From the NCBI RefSeq assembly GCF_015711645.1, contig NZ_JABTEX010000004.1, positions 496,001 to 560,000 of the forward strand: DNA of 64,000 bases. The letters are read 5' to 3'. The position numbers were made by a program, and so were the translations under genes. The stretch comes from Planomonospora sp. ID82291. GTDB taxonomy: Bacteria; Actinomycetota; Actinomycetes; Streptosporangiales; Streptosporangiaceae. This document shows positions 1 through 7,856 of the stretch, one piece after another (position 1 is the first letter of the stretch; every line of letters begins with the position of its first letter). Below the pieces are notes generated by a model. It was not told the DNA's origin. It saw only the letters and a list, made by a program, of their open reading frames with translations, and searched no databases.

Positions 1-1
1 C

Positions 2-598
2 CCGCAGCGGGAGGACTACTGGGGCAACGTCAACCCGGTCGGGCCGCGCAGCGTCTACGACGAGGCCAAGCGCTTCGCCGAGTCGCTGACCACGGCCTAC
101 CGCAACGCGCACGGGACCGACACGGCCATCGTGCGGATCTTCAACACCTACGGGCCGCGGATGCGCCCGCACGACGGCCGCGCCATCCCGACCTTCATCC
201 GCCAGGCGCTGTCCGGCGAGCCGATCACCGTGACCGGCGACGGCGGCCAGACCCGCTCCGTCTGCTACGTCACCGATACGGTCGAGGGCGTCCTCGCCCT
301 GGCGGAGAGCGACTTCTCCGGCCCGGTCAACATCGGCAACCCGGCGGAGCTGACCATGCTCGCCCTCGCCGAGACGGTCCGCGACCTGACCGGATCGTCC
401 TCGCCGATCGCGTTCGTGGAGCGGCCCGCCGACGACCCGGCCGTCCGGCGGCCCGACACCTCGCTGGCCGCGTCCCGGCTGGGCTGGCGGCCGCAGGTGG
501 ACCTCCCGGACGGGCTGCGCCGTACCATCGCCTGGTTCACCGAGGAGCTCCGCGGGTCCGGGCCGGCGCCCCGCCGCCGGGGCGCCCCGGTACATTAA
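2..598 (+). CDS. NAD-dependent epimerase/dehydratase, C-terminal part (5' end outside window)
   Basis: This is the C-terminal two thirds of an extended short-chain dehydrogenase of the UDP-glucuronate decarboxylase / sugar-nucleotide epimerase group. The reading frame is open from base 2. The catalytic YxxxK motif appears as YDEAK, followed by RIFNTYGPRM, the substrate-binding GxPITVTGDGGQTRSVCYVTD stretch and a C-terminal LGWRPQVDLPDGL block, all typical of that group. It should act in the cytoplasm on a nucleotide sugar. The N-terminal Rossmann glycine motif lies outside the window, so the exact substrate cannot be read. It ends with a proline- and arginine-rich tail, 5 bp before the cupin gene. 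Confidence 0.85.
   Translation, partial: PQREDYWGNVNPVGPRSVYDEAKRFAESLTTAYRNAHGTDTAIVRIFNTYGPRMRPHDGRAIPTFIRQALSGEPITVTGDGGQTRSVCYVTDTVEGVLALAESDFSGPVNIGNPAELTMLALAETVRDLTGSSSPIAFVERPADDPAVRRPDTSLAASRLGWRPQVDLPDGLRRTIAWFTEELRGSGPAPRRRGAPVH
591..596 (+). promoter_or_regulatory. possible -10 element for leaderless cupin gene
   Basis: TACATT lies 7 bp upstream of the cupin ATG, and no Shine-Dalgarno sequence precedes that ATG. A -10 hexamer at this distance would start the transcript at or next to the ATG, as in leaderless actinobacterial genes. It overlaps the stop codon of the epimerase gene. This is inference from spacing only. Confidence 0.25.
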
Positions 599-603
599 AG
601 ATC

Positions 604-1095
604 ATGACATATCCTGATCCGCTCTATCTCGGGGAGAAAGGCGAGGTCAACGCGACCTTCCGGCCCGCCGGCCACCAGCCCGAGCTGACCTACCCCAACG
701 GCGGCACCGTGGTGCACTACCTGGCGACGGGGGCCTCCACGGGCGGGAAGTTCGGCCTCTACCGGTGGGACATGGGCCCGAACCCGTCGGGGCCGGGCGC
801 GCACTTCCACCGGTCGATCTCCGAGTCGTTCTTCATCCTCTCCGGCACGGTGCGGATCTTCGACGGGACCCGCTGGATCGACACGGCCCCGGGGGACTAC
901 GTGCACGTCCCCGAGGGCGGCGTGCACGCCTTCCGCAACGAGTCGGGCGAGCCCGCCTCGATGCTCCTGCACTTCGCGCCGGGAGCCCCGCGGGAGGGCT
1001 ACTTCGAGGGCCTGGCGGAGTTCGCCGTCTCGGGCCGGCCCGGCGAGGAGGAGATGGCGGAGTTCTTCCTCCGGCACGACACCCACTGGGTCTGA
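604..1095 (+). CDS. cupin domain protein
   Basis: A 163-residue single-domain cupin. Motif 1 is visible as GAHFHRSISESFFILSG (metal ligands His, His, Glu) and motif 2 as PGDYVHVPEGGVHAF (final His ligand), so the metal site looks complete. Proteins of this size and arrangement bind a metal and a small molecule, but the substrate cannot be predicted. There is no signal peptide, so it is cytoplasmic. The start at 604 gives the only sensible N-terminus; no ribosome binding site is seen, in line with a leaderless transcript. The neighbouring epimerase gene ends 5 bp upstream, but no functional link is evident. Confidence 0.8.
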   Translation: MTYPDPLYLGEKGEVNATFRPAGHQPELTYPNGGTVVHYLATGASTGGKFGLYRWDMGPNPSGPGAHFHRSISESFFILSGTVRIFDGTRWIDTAPGDYVHVPEGGVHAFRNESGEPASMLLHFAPGAPREGYFEGLAEFAVSGRPGEEEMAEFFLRHDTHWV

Positions 1096-1154
1096 CGGCG
1101 GACCACCGGCCCTACCTCCGCACCTCCCGCACCTCTGCGCCGCCTCCGGCCCCG

Positions 1155-2123
1155 CTACGGGGAGGCCCGCAGCAGGTCGGTGAGGCGGGTGGCGTTGCGC
1201 TGGGCGTTGTCGCGGCAGCAGTTGTTCATCAGCACGTGGACGGTCCCGGCCCGGCCGGAGAGCTCCCGGAGCCGCGCCGCCCAGTGCTCCAGCTCCACCT
1301 CGGAGTAGAGGTAGGCGAAGCGCTCCTCGATCTTCTTGCTGGTCCACTTCTCCGAGTGGCCGTGGAAGCGGACCACGGCCAGGTCGGCGGTGGCGGCCAG
1401 GACCGGCGGGATCGACGACGGGTGGCCCTGGGGCATGTCGACGCCGACGTACGGGACGCCGTGCTCGGCCAGGAAGCCGAGGGTCCGCTCGCGCTCGCCC
1501 TCCTCCATCCAGGTGCGGTTGCGGAACTCCACGCACGCGCGCATCGGGGCGCAGCGCCGTACGCACTCCAGCACCCGGCGCCGGTTGCCCTCACCGGCCG
1601 GGAACCACGGCGGGAACTGCAGCAGCACGGCGCCCAGCTTGCCCGCCTCGTGCAGCGGCGCGAGCGCGCCGCGGAAGCGCGACCAGACCTCCTCGGCGAT
1701 CTCGGGGCCGACGTCGCGCAGGTAGAGGGTGCCGTCCGGGTCGCCGAGCCGCAGGCGGAGGTCCTTGTGGAGCGAGCGCGCCCGGGTGGGGTGCCCGGTC
1801 AGCAGCGAGAACGCCTTGACGTTGAAGGTGAAGCCCGGCGGCGTGCGGTCCCGCCAGGCCTCCGCCGTCCTGACCGACGGGGGGTGGTAGTAGGTGGCGT
1901 CCACCTCCACCAGCGGGAACCGCGCCGCGTAGAAGGCGAGCCGTTCGGCGGGCGTCGCGACCCCGTCCGGGTACCAGCCCGAGTCGAGCAGCGACCGGTC
2001 GGTCCACGAGGCCGTGCCGACGAGGACGTTCCCCGCCGGCGCGCCCGCGGCGCCCGCCGTGGCGGTGCCCGCGCGGCGCGGCGGGCGGGGGACCGGGATC
2101 GGCAGGGAGGTCTGGGTCGCCAT
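1155..2123 (-). CDS. DUF72 domain-containing protein
   Basis: A 322-residue protein with the TIM-barrel-like DUF72 fold (YecE family). The family signature is seen near the N-terminus as VGTASWTDRSLLDSGWYP followed by FPLVEVDATYYHPPS, then FTFNVKAFSLLTGHP and LLQFPPWF, and a C-terminal MNNCCRDNAQRNA block. The biochemical role of DUF72 proteins is not established. It lies 71 bp downstream of the molybdenum hydroxylase operon on the same strand and may be read through from it. The first 30 residues are proline/alanine rich, so a somewhat later start is possible. Confidence 0.8.
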   Translation of the reverse strand: MATQTSLPIPVPRPPRRAGTATAGAAGAPAGNVLVGTASWTDRSLLDSGWYPDGVATPAERLAFYAARFPLVEVDATYYHPPSVRTAEAWRDRTPPGFTFNVKAFSLLTGHPTRARSLHKDLRLRLGDPDGTLYLRDVGPEIAEEVWSRFRGALAPLHEAGKLGAVLLQFPPWFPAGEGNRRRVLECVRRCAPMRACVEFRNRTWMEEGERERTLGFLAEHGVPYVGVDMPQGHPSSIPPVLAATADLAVVRFHGHSEKWTSKKIEERFAYLYSEVELEHWAARLRELSGRAGTVHVLMNNCCRDNAQRNATRLTDLLRASP

Positions 2124-2194
2124 GCCAGGGCACTGCCCGTACGGCGGGCCGCCTCACCTCCCGGTTCCGGAGGCGTTCCCCCGCGTCCTCACCG

Positions 2195-4537
2195 TCAGAG
2201 CAGCTTGTCCGGGGTGACGGGCAGGTCGCGCACGCGCCTGCCGGTCGCGTGGCGGACGGCGTTGGCGATCGCGGCGGCGACGCCGGTGATGCCCACCTCG
2301 CCCACGCCGATCAGGCCCAGGGGCATGGTGGGGTCGGGCACGTCCAGGCAGTGCACGTCGATGGGCGGGACGTCGGCGTGGACCGGGACGTGGTAGTCGG
2401 CCAGGCCGGGGTTCATGATCCGCCCGTTGCGCGGGTCGACGAGCGTCTCCTCCGACAGGGCCATGCCGATCCCCATCACGATGCCGCCGCGGAGCTGGCT
2501 GGCGACCATCTTCGCGTTGACCACCCTGCCGACGTCGAAGACGCCGAGCCAGCGGGAGACCCGGACCTCCCCGGTGTCCGGGTCGACCCGCACCTCGCAG
2601 AAGTGCGCCCCGCACGCGGCCTTCACCCAGCGCCGCCGGTCGCGCAGGAGCCTGGCCATGAACCGGAGCCGCCCGGCGGCCTTGCCGACGCGGGTGTCGG
2701 ACCCGACGGCGGCCTCGACCGAGTCCCGGCCCGCCCGGGCCAGGATCGCCGCGTAGGTCTCACCGGGTCCCGCGGGCCCGGCCCAGAGCCCGCCGTCGCG
2801 GGCCTCGAGGTCGGCCAGCCGCCGGCCGCGCAGCGGGGAGCCGTCCGAGCCCCGGGCCAGGGCGAGCAGCGAGCCCTTCAGCTTCTCGCACGCGGCCAGC
2901 AGGCTCGCGGCCACGCTCGCGGTCTGCGCCGAGCCGCCGGCACCGGGCCCGTCGGGCAGGGCCGAGTCGCCGTACTCCACCCGCACGGCCTCGAACGGCA
3001 CGCCGAGGGCGTCGGCGGCGATCTGCGCCTGCGCGGTCGCCCCGCCCATGCCCATCTCGTGGAAGCCGCAGCGCACCACGACGGAGCCGCCGGCCGACAG
3101 GCTGACCGTGACGTCGGCGGACATCTGCCAGGCGGGGTGGTAGGCCGAGGCGACGCCCATGCCGACGAGCCGCCCGCCGTCCCGCATCGAGCCCGGTTCC
3201 GGCGTCCGGCCGGACCAGCCGAACCGCTCCGCGCCGAGCGCGTAGGCCTCGCGCAGCATCCGGTGCGCGAACCGCTTGCCGTCGATCGGGTTGCGCTCCG
3301 GCTCGTTGCGCATCCGCAGCGCGATCGGGTCGAGGCCGAGTTCGCAGGCGAGCTCGTCGACGGCCGACTCCAGTGCGAAGGTCCCGATCGACTCGCCGGG
3401 CGCGCGCATGGGCGTGTTCGGGACCGCGTCCAGCTCGACCAGGTGCTGCCGGAGCAGGATGTTCTCCGCGGCGTAGAGGTGGCGCGACTGGGAGGTCACC
3501 TGCTCGGGCAGGCCGCCGGTCCGTCCGGTCCGCGTCACGCTGGTGTGGATCAGCGCGGTCAGCCCGCCGTCCGCGCGGGCGCCCAGCGCGACCCGCTGCA
3601 CCGAGGGGGTGCGCCCGCCGACCGTGCGGTAGACGCCCTCCCGGGTGAGCGCCATCCGCACCGGCCTGCCGGTCACCCGGGCCGCCAGCACCGTCAGCAC
3701 GGTGCCGGCCCAGACCATGGTCTTGCCGCCGAACGCGCCGCCGACGTACGGCGCGACCACCCGCACGTTCCGCGCCGGGACGCCGAACCGCAGGGCCAGG
3801 TGGTCGCGGACCCAGGCGATGTTCTGGGCGCCCTCGTGGACGGTCAGCCGGTCGCCGTCCCACACCGCCGTCGTGGCGTGCGGCTCGATCGCGTTGTGGT
3901 GGTACGGCGGCGTGGTGAAGCGCAGGTCCACCGAGACGGGCGCGGCGGCGAGCGCGGCCTCCGCGTCGCCCCTGCGGGCGCCGGCGGACTGCATCGCGGT
4001 GCTCTTCTGCGGCACGGCGTTCCCCTCCTCCGCGGCGAAGTCCACGGTGGCGGGCAGTTCCCGGTAGGAGACCCGGACCAGGCCGGCGGCGTGCCGGGCG
4101 GCCTCCGGGGTCTCGGCGACGACGACCGCGACGGGCTGGCCGTTCCAGTGCACCTCGTCGGTGTTGAGGTAGTTGACGGTCGAGCCGGAGGCGAGGGTGC
4201 TCAGGTTCAGCAGGCTCACCGGCGGCGGCGGCTTCATCGCCGGGGCGTTCTCGTGCGTGATCACGGCCAGCACGCCCGGGACCGCCCCGGCCCCGGCGGC
4301 GTCGATGCCGGTGATCCGGCCGCGGGCGACCGCCGCGTGCACCAGCGCGGCGTGCGCGAGGCCGGGGTGGGGGTACTCGGCCGCGTAGCGGGCCGCGCCG
4401 GTGGCCTTGGCCATCCCGTCGACCCGGTCGAGCGGCCTGCCGACGGTGCGGCCGGTCGCCGTCTCCGCCGGGGCCGGGGCCGGGGTCGGGGTCGGGGCCG
4501 GAGCCGGAGCCGGGGTCCGCGTGGGGGTGGAGGTCAT
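2195..4537 (-). CDS. xanthine dehydrogenase family, molybdopterin-binding subunit
   Basis: Large catalytic subunit (780 aa) of a molybdenum hydroxylase. It should bind the molybdenum cofactor and oxidise an aldehyde or N-heterocycle using water. The cofactor-contacting motif VGGAFGGK and the C-terminal GVGEVG segment carrying the active-site glutamate are both present. The ATG at 4537 overlaps the stop of the FAD subunit by 4 bp (ATGA), indicating translational coupling; longer open reading beyond it is an antisense artefact. The first 30 residues form a repetitive Pro-Ala-Thr linker before the conserved GRPLDRVDGMAKATG start of the domain. The substrate cannot be read from sequence, and neither a molybdopterin biosynthesis gene nor an XdhC-type chaperone is in the window. 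Confidence 0.9.
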   Translation of the reverse strand: MTSTPTRTPAPAPAPTPTPAPAPAETATGRTVGRPLDRVDGMAKATGAARYAAEYPHPGLAHAALVHAAVARGRITGIDAAGAGAVPGVLAVITHENAPAMKPPPPVSLLNLSTLASGSTVNYLNTDEVHWNGQPVAVVVAETPEAARHAAGLVRVSYRELPATVDFAAEEGNAVPQKSTAMQSAGARRGDAEAALAAAPVSVDLRFTTPPYHHNAIEPHATTAVWDGDRLTVHEGAQNIAWVRDHLALRFGVPARNVRVVAPYVGGAFGGKTMVWAGTVLTVLAARVTGRPVRMALTREGVYRTVGGRTPSVQRVALGARADGGLTALIHTSVTRTGRTGGLPEQVTSQSRHLYAAENILLRQHLVELDAVPNTPMRAPGESIGTFALESAVDELACELGLDPIALRMRNEPERNPIDGKRFAHRMLREAYALGAERFGWSGRTPEPGSMRDGGRLVGMGVASAYHPAWQMSADVTVSLSAGGSVVVRCGFHEMGMGGATAQAQIAADALGVPFEAVRVEYGDSALPDGPGAGGSAQTASVAASLLAACEKLKGSLLALARGSDGSPLRGRRLADLEARDGGLWAGPAGPGETYAAILARAGRDSVEAAVGSDTRVGKAAGRLRFMARLLRDRRRWVKAACGAHFCEVRVDPDTGEVRVSRWLGVFDVGRVVNAKMVASQLRGGIVMGIGMALSEETLVDPRNGRIMNPGLADYHVPVHADVPPIDVHCLDVPDPTMPLGLIGVGEVGITGVAAAIANAVRHATGRRVRDLPVTPDKLL

Positions 4538-5529
4538 GCCGGACTCCCCTCGGTGAGCAGCCGCCGCAGCGTCGCCGTGACGGCCCGCCGGGCCAGTTCG
4601 ATCTTGAAGGTGTTCCCCGGCAGGCCCGTGGCGGGCGCGAGCTCGGCCTCGGCCGCCCGCCGGAACGACTCCTCGGTGGCGGGCGCCCCGAGCAGGGCGC
4701 GCTCGGCCTCCCGGGCCCGCCACGGAGTGGTGGCGACGCCGCCGAGGGCCAGCGCGACCCCGGTCACCGCACCGTCGCGGACCTCCAGCGCGGCGGCGAC
4801 GGAGACGAGCGCGAACGCGTACGACGCCCGGTCGCGGACCTTGCGGTAGCGCGAGTTCGCCGCGATCGGCGAGGGCGGCAGTTCGACCGCGGTGACGAGC
4901 TCGTCGGGGGACAGGTCGGTCTCGACGTGCGGGGTGTCACCGGGCGGCCGGTGGAAGGAGGCCAGGGGGACGCGCCGGACGCCGCGCACGCTCTCCACCT
5001 CCACCACCGCGTCGAGCGCGGCCAGCGCGACGCACATGTCCGACGGGTGCGCCGCGATGCAGGAGCCGCTCACGCCCAGAACGGCGTGGCTGCGGTTGAA
5101 CCCGCCGATCGCGTCGCATCCGCTGCCCGGCTCCCGCTTGTTGCAGGCGGCCGTGCGGTCGTAGAAGTAGGGGCAGCGGGTGCGCTGGAGCAGGTTCCCG
5201 CCGACCGTCGCCATGTTCCGCAGCTGCGCCGAGGCCCCGGCGAGGACCGCCTGCGACAGCACCGGGTAGCGGGCCCGGATCAGCGGATGCGCGGCCAGGC
5301 GGCCGTTGCGGACCAGCGCGCCGATCCGCACGCCGCCGTCCGGCCGCTCCTCGACCTCGGCCAGGGGCAGGGAGGTGATGTCGACGACCGTGTCCGGGCG
5401 CTCGATCCCGGTGCGCATCAGGTCGACGAGGTTCGTCCCGCCGCCGAGGAACTTCGCGCCGGGGTCGTCGGCGACCGCGCGGACCGCCGTCGCGACGTCG
5501 GGGGCGCTGAGGTACGCGAACGGCCTCAC
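4534..5529 (-). CDS. xanthine dehydrogenase family, FAD-binding subunit (PaoB/YagS type)
   Basis: FAD-binding middle subunit (331 aa). The FAD pyrophosphate motif KFLGGGTNLVDLMRTG and the TVGGNLLQRTRC segment are present. Four cysteines follow (RCPYFYD, AACNKREPGSGC, GSCIAAHPSDM). This pattern marks the PaoB/YagS branch, whose Escherichia coli member carries an extra [4Fe-4S] cluster, so I infer such a cluster here. The GTG start at 5529 overlaps the stop of the iron-sulfur subunit by 4 bp and gives the expected N-terminus (RPFAYLSAPD). Electrons would pass from molybdenum through [2Fe-2S] clusters to this FAD. Confidence 0.9.
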   Translation of the reverse strand: MRPFAYLSAPDVATAVRAVADDPGAKFLGGGTNLVDLMRTGIERPDTVVDITSLPLAEVEERPDGGVRIGALVRNGRLAAHPLIRARYPVLSQAVLAGASAQLRNMATVGGNLLQRTRCPYFYDRTAACNKREPGSGCDAIGGFNRSHAVLGVSGSCIAAHPSDMCVALAALDAVVEVESVRGVRRVPLASFHRPPGDTPHVETDLSPDELVTAVELPPSPIAANSRYRKVRDRASYAFALVSVAAALEVRDGAVTGVALALGGVATTPWRAREAERALLGAPATEESFRRAAEAELAPATGLPGNTFKIELARRAVTATLRRLLTEGSPA

Positions 5530-6050
5530 CGCTCCGCCTCCGCCGCGGCGAACTCCCGGATGGCGTCGACGATGCCGTTGTAGGCGCCGCACCGGCACAG
5601 GTTGCCGCTCATCCGCTCCCTGATCTCCTCGTCGGACAGCTCGAGGCCGTCCGCGCAGAGGTGCTCGGTGACGGCGCTGGGCATCCCGGCGCCGTGCTCG
5701 GCCAGCATTCCGAGCGCCGAGCAGATCTGGCCGGAGGTGCAGTAGCCGCACTGGAGGCCGTCGTTGCGGACGAAGGCCCGCTGGAGCGGGTGCCCGGGTC
5801 CGTCGCCGGCGATCCCCTCGATCGTGGTGATCTCGCGGCCGGCGTACTGCACGGCCAGGGCCAGGCAGGAGTTGATCCGCTCGCCGTCGGCGAGCACCGT
5901 GCAGGCGCCGCAGGCGCCTTGGTCGCAGCCCTTCTTCGTGCCGGTCAGCCCGAGGCGCTCGCGCAGCGCGTCGAGCAGACTGACCTGTGGCGGGAGGTCG
6001 AGCGACGCCTCGGCGCCGTTCACCCGCAACCGCACCTCGACCACGTGCAT
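5526..6050 (-). CDS. xanthine dehydrogenase family, [2Fe-2S] subunit
   Basis: Small electron-transfer subunit (174 aa) with two [2Fe-2S] clusters: a plant-ferredoxin type site (GCDQGACGACTV) and a C-terminal four-helix site (QCGYCTSGQ and GNLCRCGAY). First gene of the three-gene operon. The start at 6050 matches where homology begins (HVVEVRLRVNG). The E. coli counterpart PaoA is Tat-exported, but no twin-arginine signal is seen here, even in the longer open reading upstream, so the complex is probably cytoplasmic. A long palindrome sits about 125 bp upstream, between this gene and a divergent TetR regulator. Confidence 0.92.
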   Translation of the reverse strand: MHVVEVRLRVNGAEASLDLPPQVSLLDALRERLGLTGTKKGCDQGACGACTVLADGERINSCLALAVQYAGREITTIEGIAGDGPGHPLQRAFVRNDGLQCGYCTSGQICSALGMLAEHGAGMPSAVTEHLCADGLELSDEEIRERMSGNLCRCGAYNGIVDAIREFAAAEAER

Positions 6051-6175
6051 CCTCCGTTCGTGAGCCGGTCCGTGGAGCCGCCGGGACGCCTCCGCGGAGC
6101 CGCCGGGACGCCTCCGCGGAGACCGGGCGCGGGGCCGCCCGCCGGGGCGGCGGGACCGTCCGCTGCGACCGACGC

Positions 6176-6218
6176 TAACAGGACGGCGTACTCTTAACAA
6201 GAGAACGCCGTCCCGTTA
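6176..6218. promoter_or_regulatory. long palindromic operator between molybdenum hydroxylase operon and TetR gene
   Basis: Two 20-bp arms (6176-6195 and 6199-6218) separated by 3 bp match as reverse complements at 18 of 20 positions. The core halves are GGACGGCGTACTCTT and AAGAGAACGCCGTCC. The site lies in the divergent intergenic region, 42 bp before the TetR start. Length and symmetry are typical of a TetR-family operator, possibly binding two dimers. Autoregulation and control of the hydroxylase operon are inferred. Confidence 0.75.
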
Positions 6219-6260
6219 CCTCCGTCGCACGTTTGCGGGGAGTCGTATGCTTGCGGGGAC

Positions 6261-6914
6261 ATGACACAGCCGGCGTTCGTCCGGGCCAGGCGGCCGGAGC
6301 ACAAGCAGCAGCGGCGCGAGGCGATCCTCGCCGCCGCCCGCGAGCTCGCCCTCCGCTCCGGTGTGCGCGACGTCAGCCTGGGCGGGGTGGCGGCGGCCGT
6401 CGGCCTGGCCAAGTCCAACGTGGTGCGCTACTTCGGCACCCGTGAGGAGATCTACCTCGAACTGGCCGCCGAGTGCTGGCTGGACTGGGCGGAGGCGGTC
6501 ACCGAGCGGCTGCGGGACGCCGCCGGGCCGGCCGCCGTGGTCGACGCGCTGGCCGAGACGCTCGCCGAGCGTCCGCTCCTGTGCGACCTGCTCGGCAACG
6601 TCTCGACCAGCCTGGAGCACAACGTCTCCGTCCCGGCCGCCCGCGTCTTCAAACGGACCGTGCTGGGAGCCGTGGCCGTGCTCGGCGAGCAGGTGGCGCG
6701 GGCGCACCCGGTCCTGACCGCGGGCGAGGGGATCGAACTGGTCGGGGCGGCCGCCGGGTTCGCGGGAACGCTCTACCCGGTGGCCAACCCGGCGCCCGTG
6801 CTGGTCGAGCTGTACGCGCAGGACCCGGACATCGCCGCGGCCTGCCCGCCGTTCCTGCCGACGATGAAGAGGCTGCTCGCGGTGCTCGTCGCGGGGCTGC
6901 CGGCGGCCCGCTGA
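6261..6914 (+). CDS. TetR family transcriptional regulator
   Basis: A 217-residue repressor. The N-terminal helix-turn-helix occupies roughly residues 20-65 (REAILAAARELALRSG, then VSLGGVAAAVGLAKSNVVRYFGTREEIY), and the rest is the helical ligand-binding domain. It diverges from the molybdenum hydroxylase operon, with a 43-bp palindrome between them, so it most likely represses that operon and itself until the substrate or a related aldehyde or heterocycle binds. No strong Shine-Dalgarno precedes the ATG (GCGGGGAC directly upstream). The ligand cannot be predicted. Confidence 0.88.
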   Translation: MTQPAFVRARRPEHKQQRREAILAAARELALRSGVRDVSLGGVAAAVGLAKSNVVRYFGTREEIYLELAAECWLDWAEAVTERLRDAAGPAAVVDALAETLAERPLLCDLLGNVSTSLEHNVSVPAARVFKRTVLGAVAVLGEQVARAHPVLTAGEGIELVGAAAGFAGTLYPVANPAPVLVELYAQDPDIAAACPPFLPTMKRLLAVLVAGLPAAR

Positions 6915-6980
6915 TCCCGGCGGGGCGGCGGTCCCGGCGGGGCGGCGGTCCGCCGGGCGTGGAGCGGCGGTCGCGGTCGC

Positions 6981-7115
6981 GGGTGACGCCGCACGACGCC
7001 GCACGACGCCGTGTGACGCCGCATGACGCCGCATGACGCCGCACGACGCCGCACGACGCCGTGTGACGCCGCACGACGCGTGTGACGCCGCACGACGCCG
7101 TGTGACGCCGTGACG
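6981..7115. repeat. tandem 10-bp repeat (13 imperfect copies)
   Basis: A decamer with consensus GCACGACGCC is repeated about 13 times. Variants are GCATGACGCC and GTGTGACGCC, and one copy near 7079 is a base short. The array lies between the TetR gene and the DUF4383 gene and contains no credible gene. The unit is not a multiple of three, so it is unlikely to code. Confidence 0.9.
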
Positions 7116-7144
7116 TCATCGTGACCCGTGTTCCCGCCGGCGGT

Positions 7145-7169
7145 GACTAGACACCCGACGGGCGGGTAG
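7145..7169 (+). promoter_or_regulatory. possible SigB-type promoter for DUF4383 gene
   Basis: GACT, 15 bp, then GGGTAG roughly fits the actinobacterial stress-sigma (SigB) pattern GNNT-N14-16-GGGTAY, 55 bp before the DUF4383 start. The last base deviates. A weak candidate. Confidence 0.25.
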
Positions 7170-7224
7170 CAGGAGCGGGCACCAGTCCCGATCACCAGTC
7201 CCGATCACCTCTGTGGGAGACGTC

Positions 7225-7674
7225 ATGGACGCACCGCACACGCACGCCACCGACCGCTCGCAGCTGCAGCTCGCCGCGAAGGTCGTCGGAATCGTGTTCC
7301 TGCTCGTCGGCGTGCTGGGCTTCATCCCCGGCATCACCAGCAACGTCGACCAGCTTCAGTTCGCCGGGCACCACTCCGACGCGATGCTCCTGGGCATCTT
7401 CGAAGTCTCGATCCTGCACAACATCGTGCACCTGCTGTTCGGCGTGGCGGGCCTCGCGCTCTCCCGGACCTGGTCCGGCGCCCGCACCTTCCTGATCGGC
7501 GGCGGGGCCGTCTACCTGCTGCTGTGGGTGTACGGCCTGCTGATCCCGCACGACAGCTCGGCCAACTTCGTCCCGCTCAACACCGCGGACAACTGGCTCC
7601 ACTTCTTCCTCGGCCTCGGCATGATCGGTCTGGGCGTCGCGCTCAGCCGCCGCCGCACCGCCTCGCGGGTCTGA
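7225..7674 (+). CDS. DUF4383 domain membrane protein
   Basis: A 149-residue integral membrane protein with four predicted helices. The DUF4383 signature is seen in the GVLGFIPGIT loop, in HNIVHLLFGVAGL and in NTADNWLHFFLGLGMIGLG; the conserved histidines lie within the second and fourth helices. The family's function is unknown. The ATG at 7225 is preceded by GGGAGA at suitable spacing; a GTG 12 bp upstream is an alternative. It is followed at once by a strong hairpin terminator, so the gene is monocistronic. Confidence 0.85.
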   Translation: MDAPHTHATDRSQLQLAAKVVGIVFLLVGVLGFIPGITSNVDQLQFAGHHSDAMLLGIFEVSILHNIVHLLFGVAGLALSRTWSGARTFLIGGGAVYLLLWVYGLLIPHDSSANFVPLNTADNWLHFFLGLGMIGLGVALSRRRTASRV

Positions 7675-7702
7675 CGACCGCGTCGGAGGGACGCGCGGAG
7701 AG

Positions 7703-7738
7703 GAGAACGGCCGCCCACCACGGTGGGCGGCCGTTCTC
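7703..7738. terminator. hairpin terminator after DUF4383 gene
   Basis: A perfect 17-bp inverted repeat (GAGAACGGCCGCCCACC and its complement) with a 2-bp centre starts about 30 bp after the stop codon. There is no long T-run, as is usual for actinobacterial terminators. Confidence 0.75.
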
Positions 7739-7761
7739 GCGCCCGGGCGCCGGCCACGTCC

Positions 7762-7819
7762 GGTGACGGCGGTGAGGGGTACGGCCGGCGTCTGGTGACG
7801 GCGGTGAGGGGTACGGCCG
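7762..7819. repeat. 26-bp direct repeat between convergent genes
   Basis: The segments 7762-7787 and 7794-7819 are identical, separated by 6 bp; the core is GGTGACGGCGGTGAGGGGTA. They lie between the DUF4383 and SDR genes, downstream of both. Confidence 0.85.
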
Positions 7820-7856
7820 TCCGGGCGCCGGCCGTACCCCGGCCGCCGTGCCCGGG

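Noticed and set aside
2249-4849. An 866-codon plus-strand open frame across the molybdenum hydroxylase subunit gene
   Set aside because: Antisense shadow of the molybdopterin subunit, low complexity, no motif.
7703-7738. Operator of the SDR gene
   Set aside because: The 17-bp stem with a minimal loop lies right after a stop codon and downstream of both convergent genes, which fits a terminator better.
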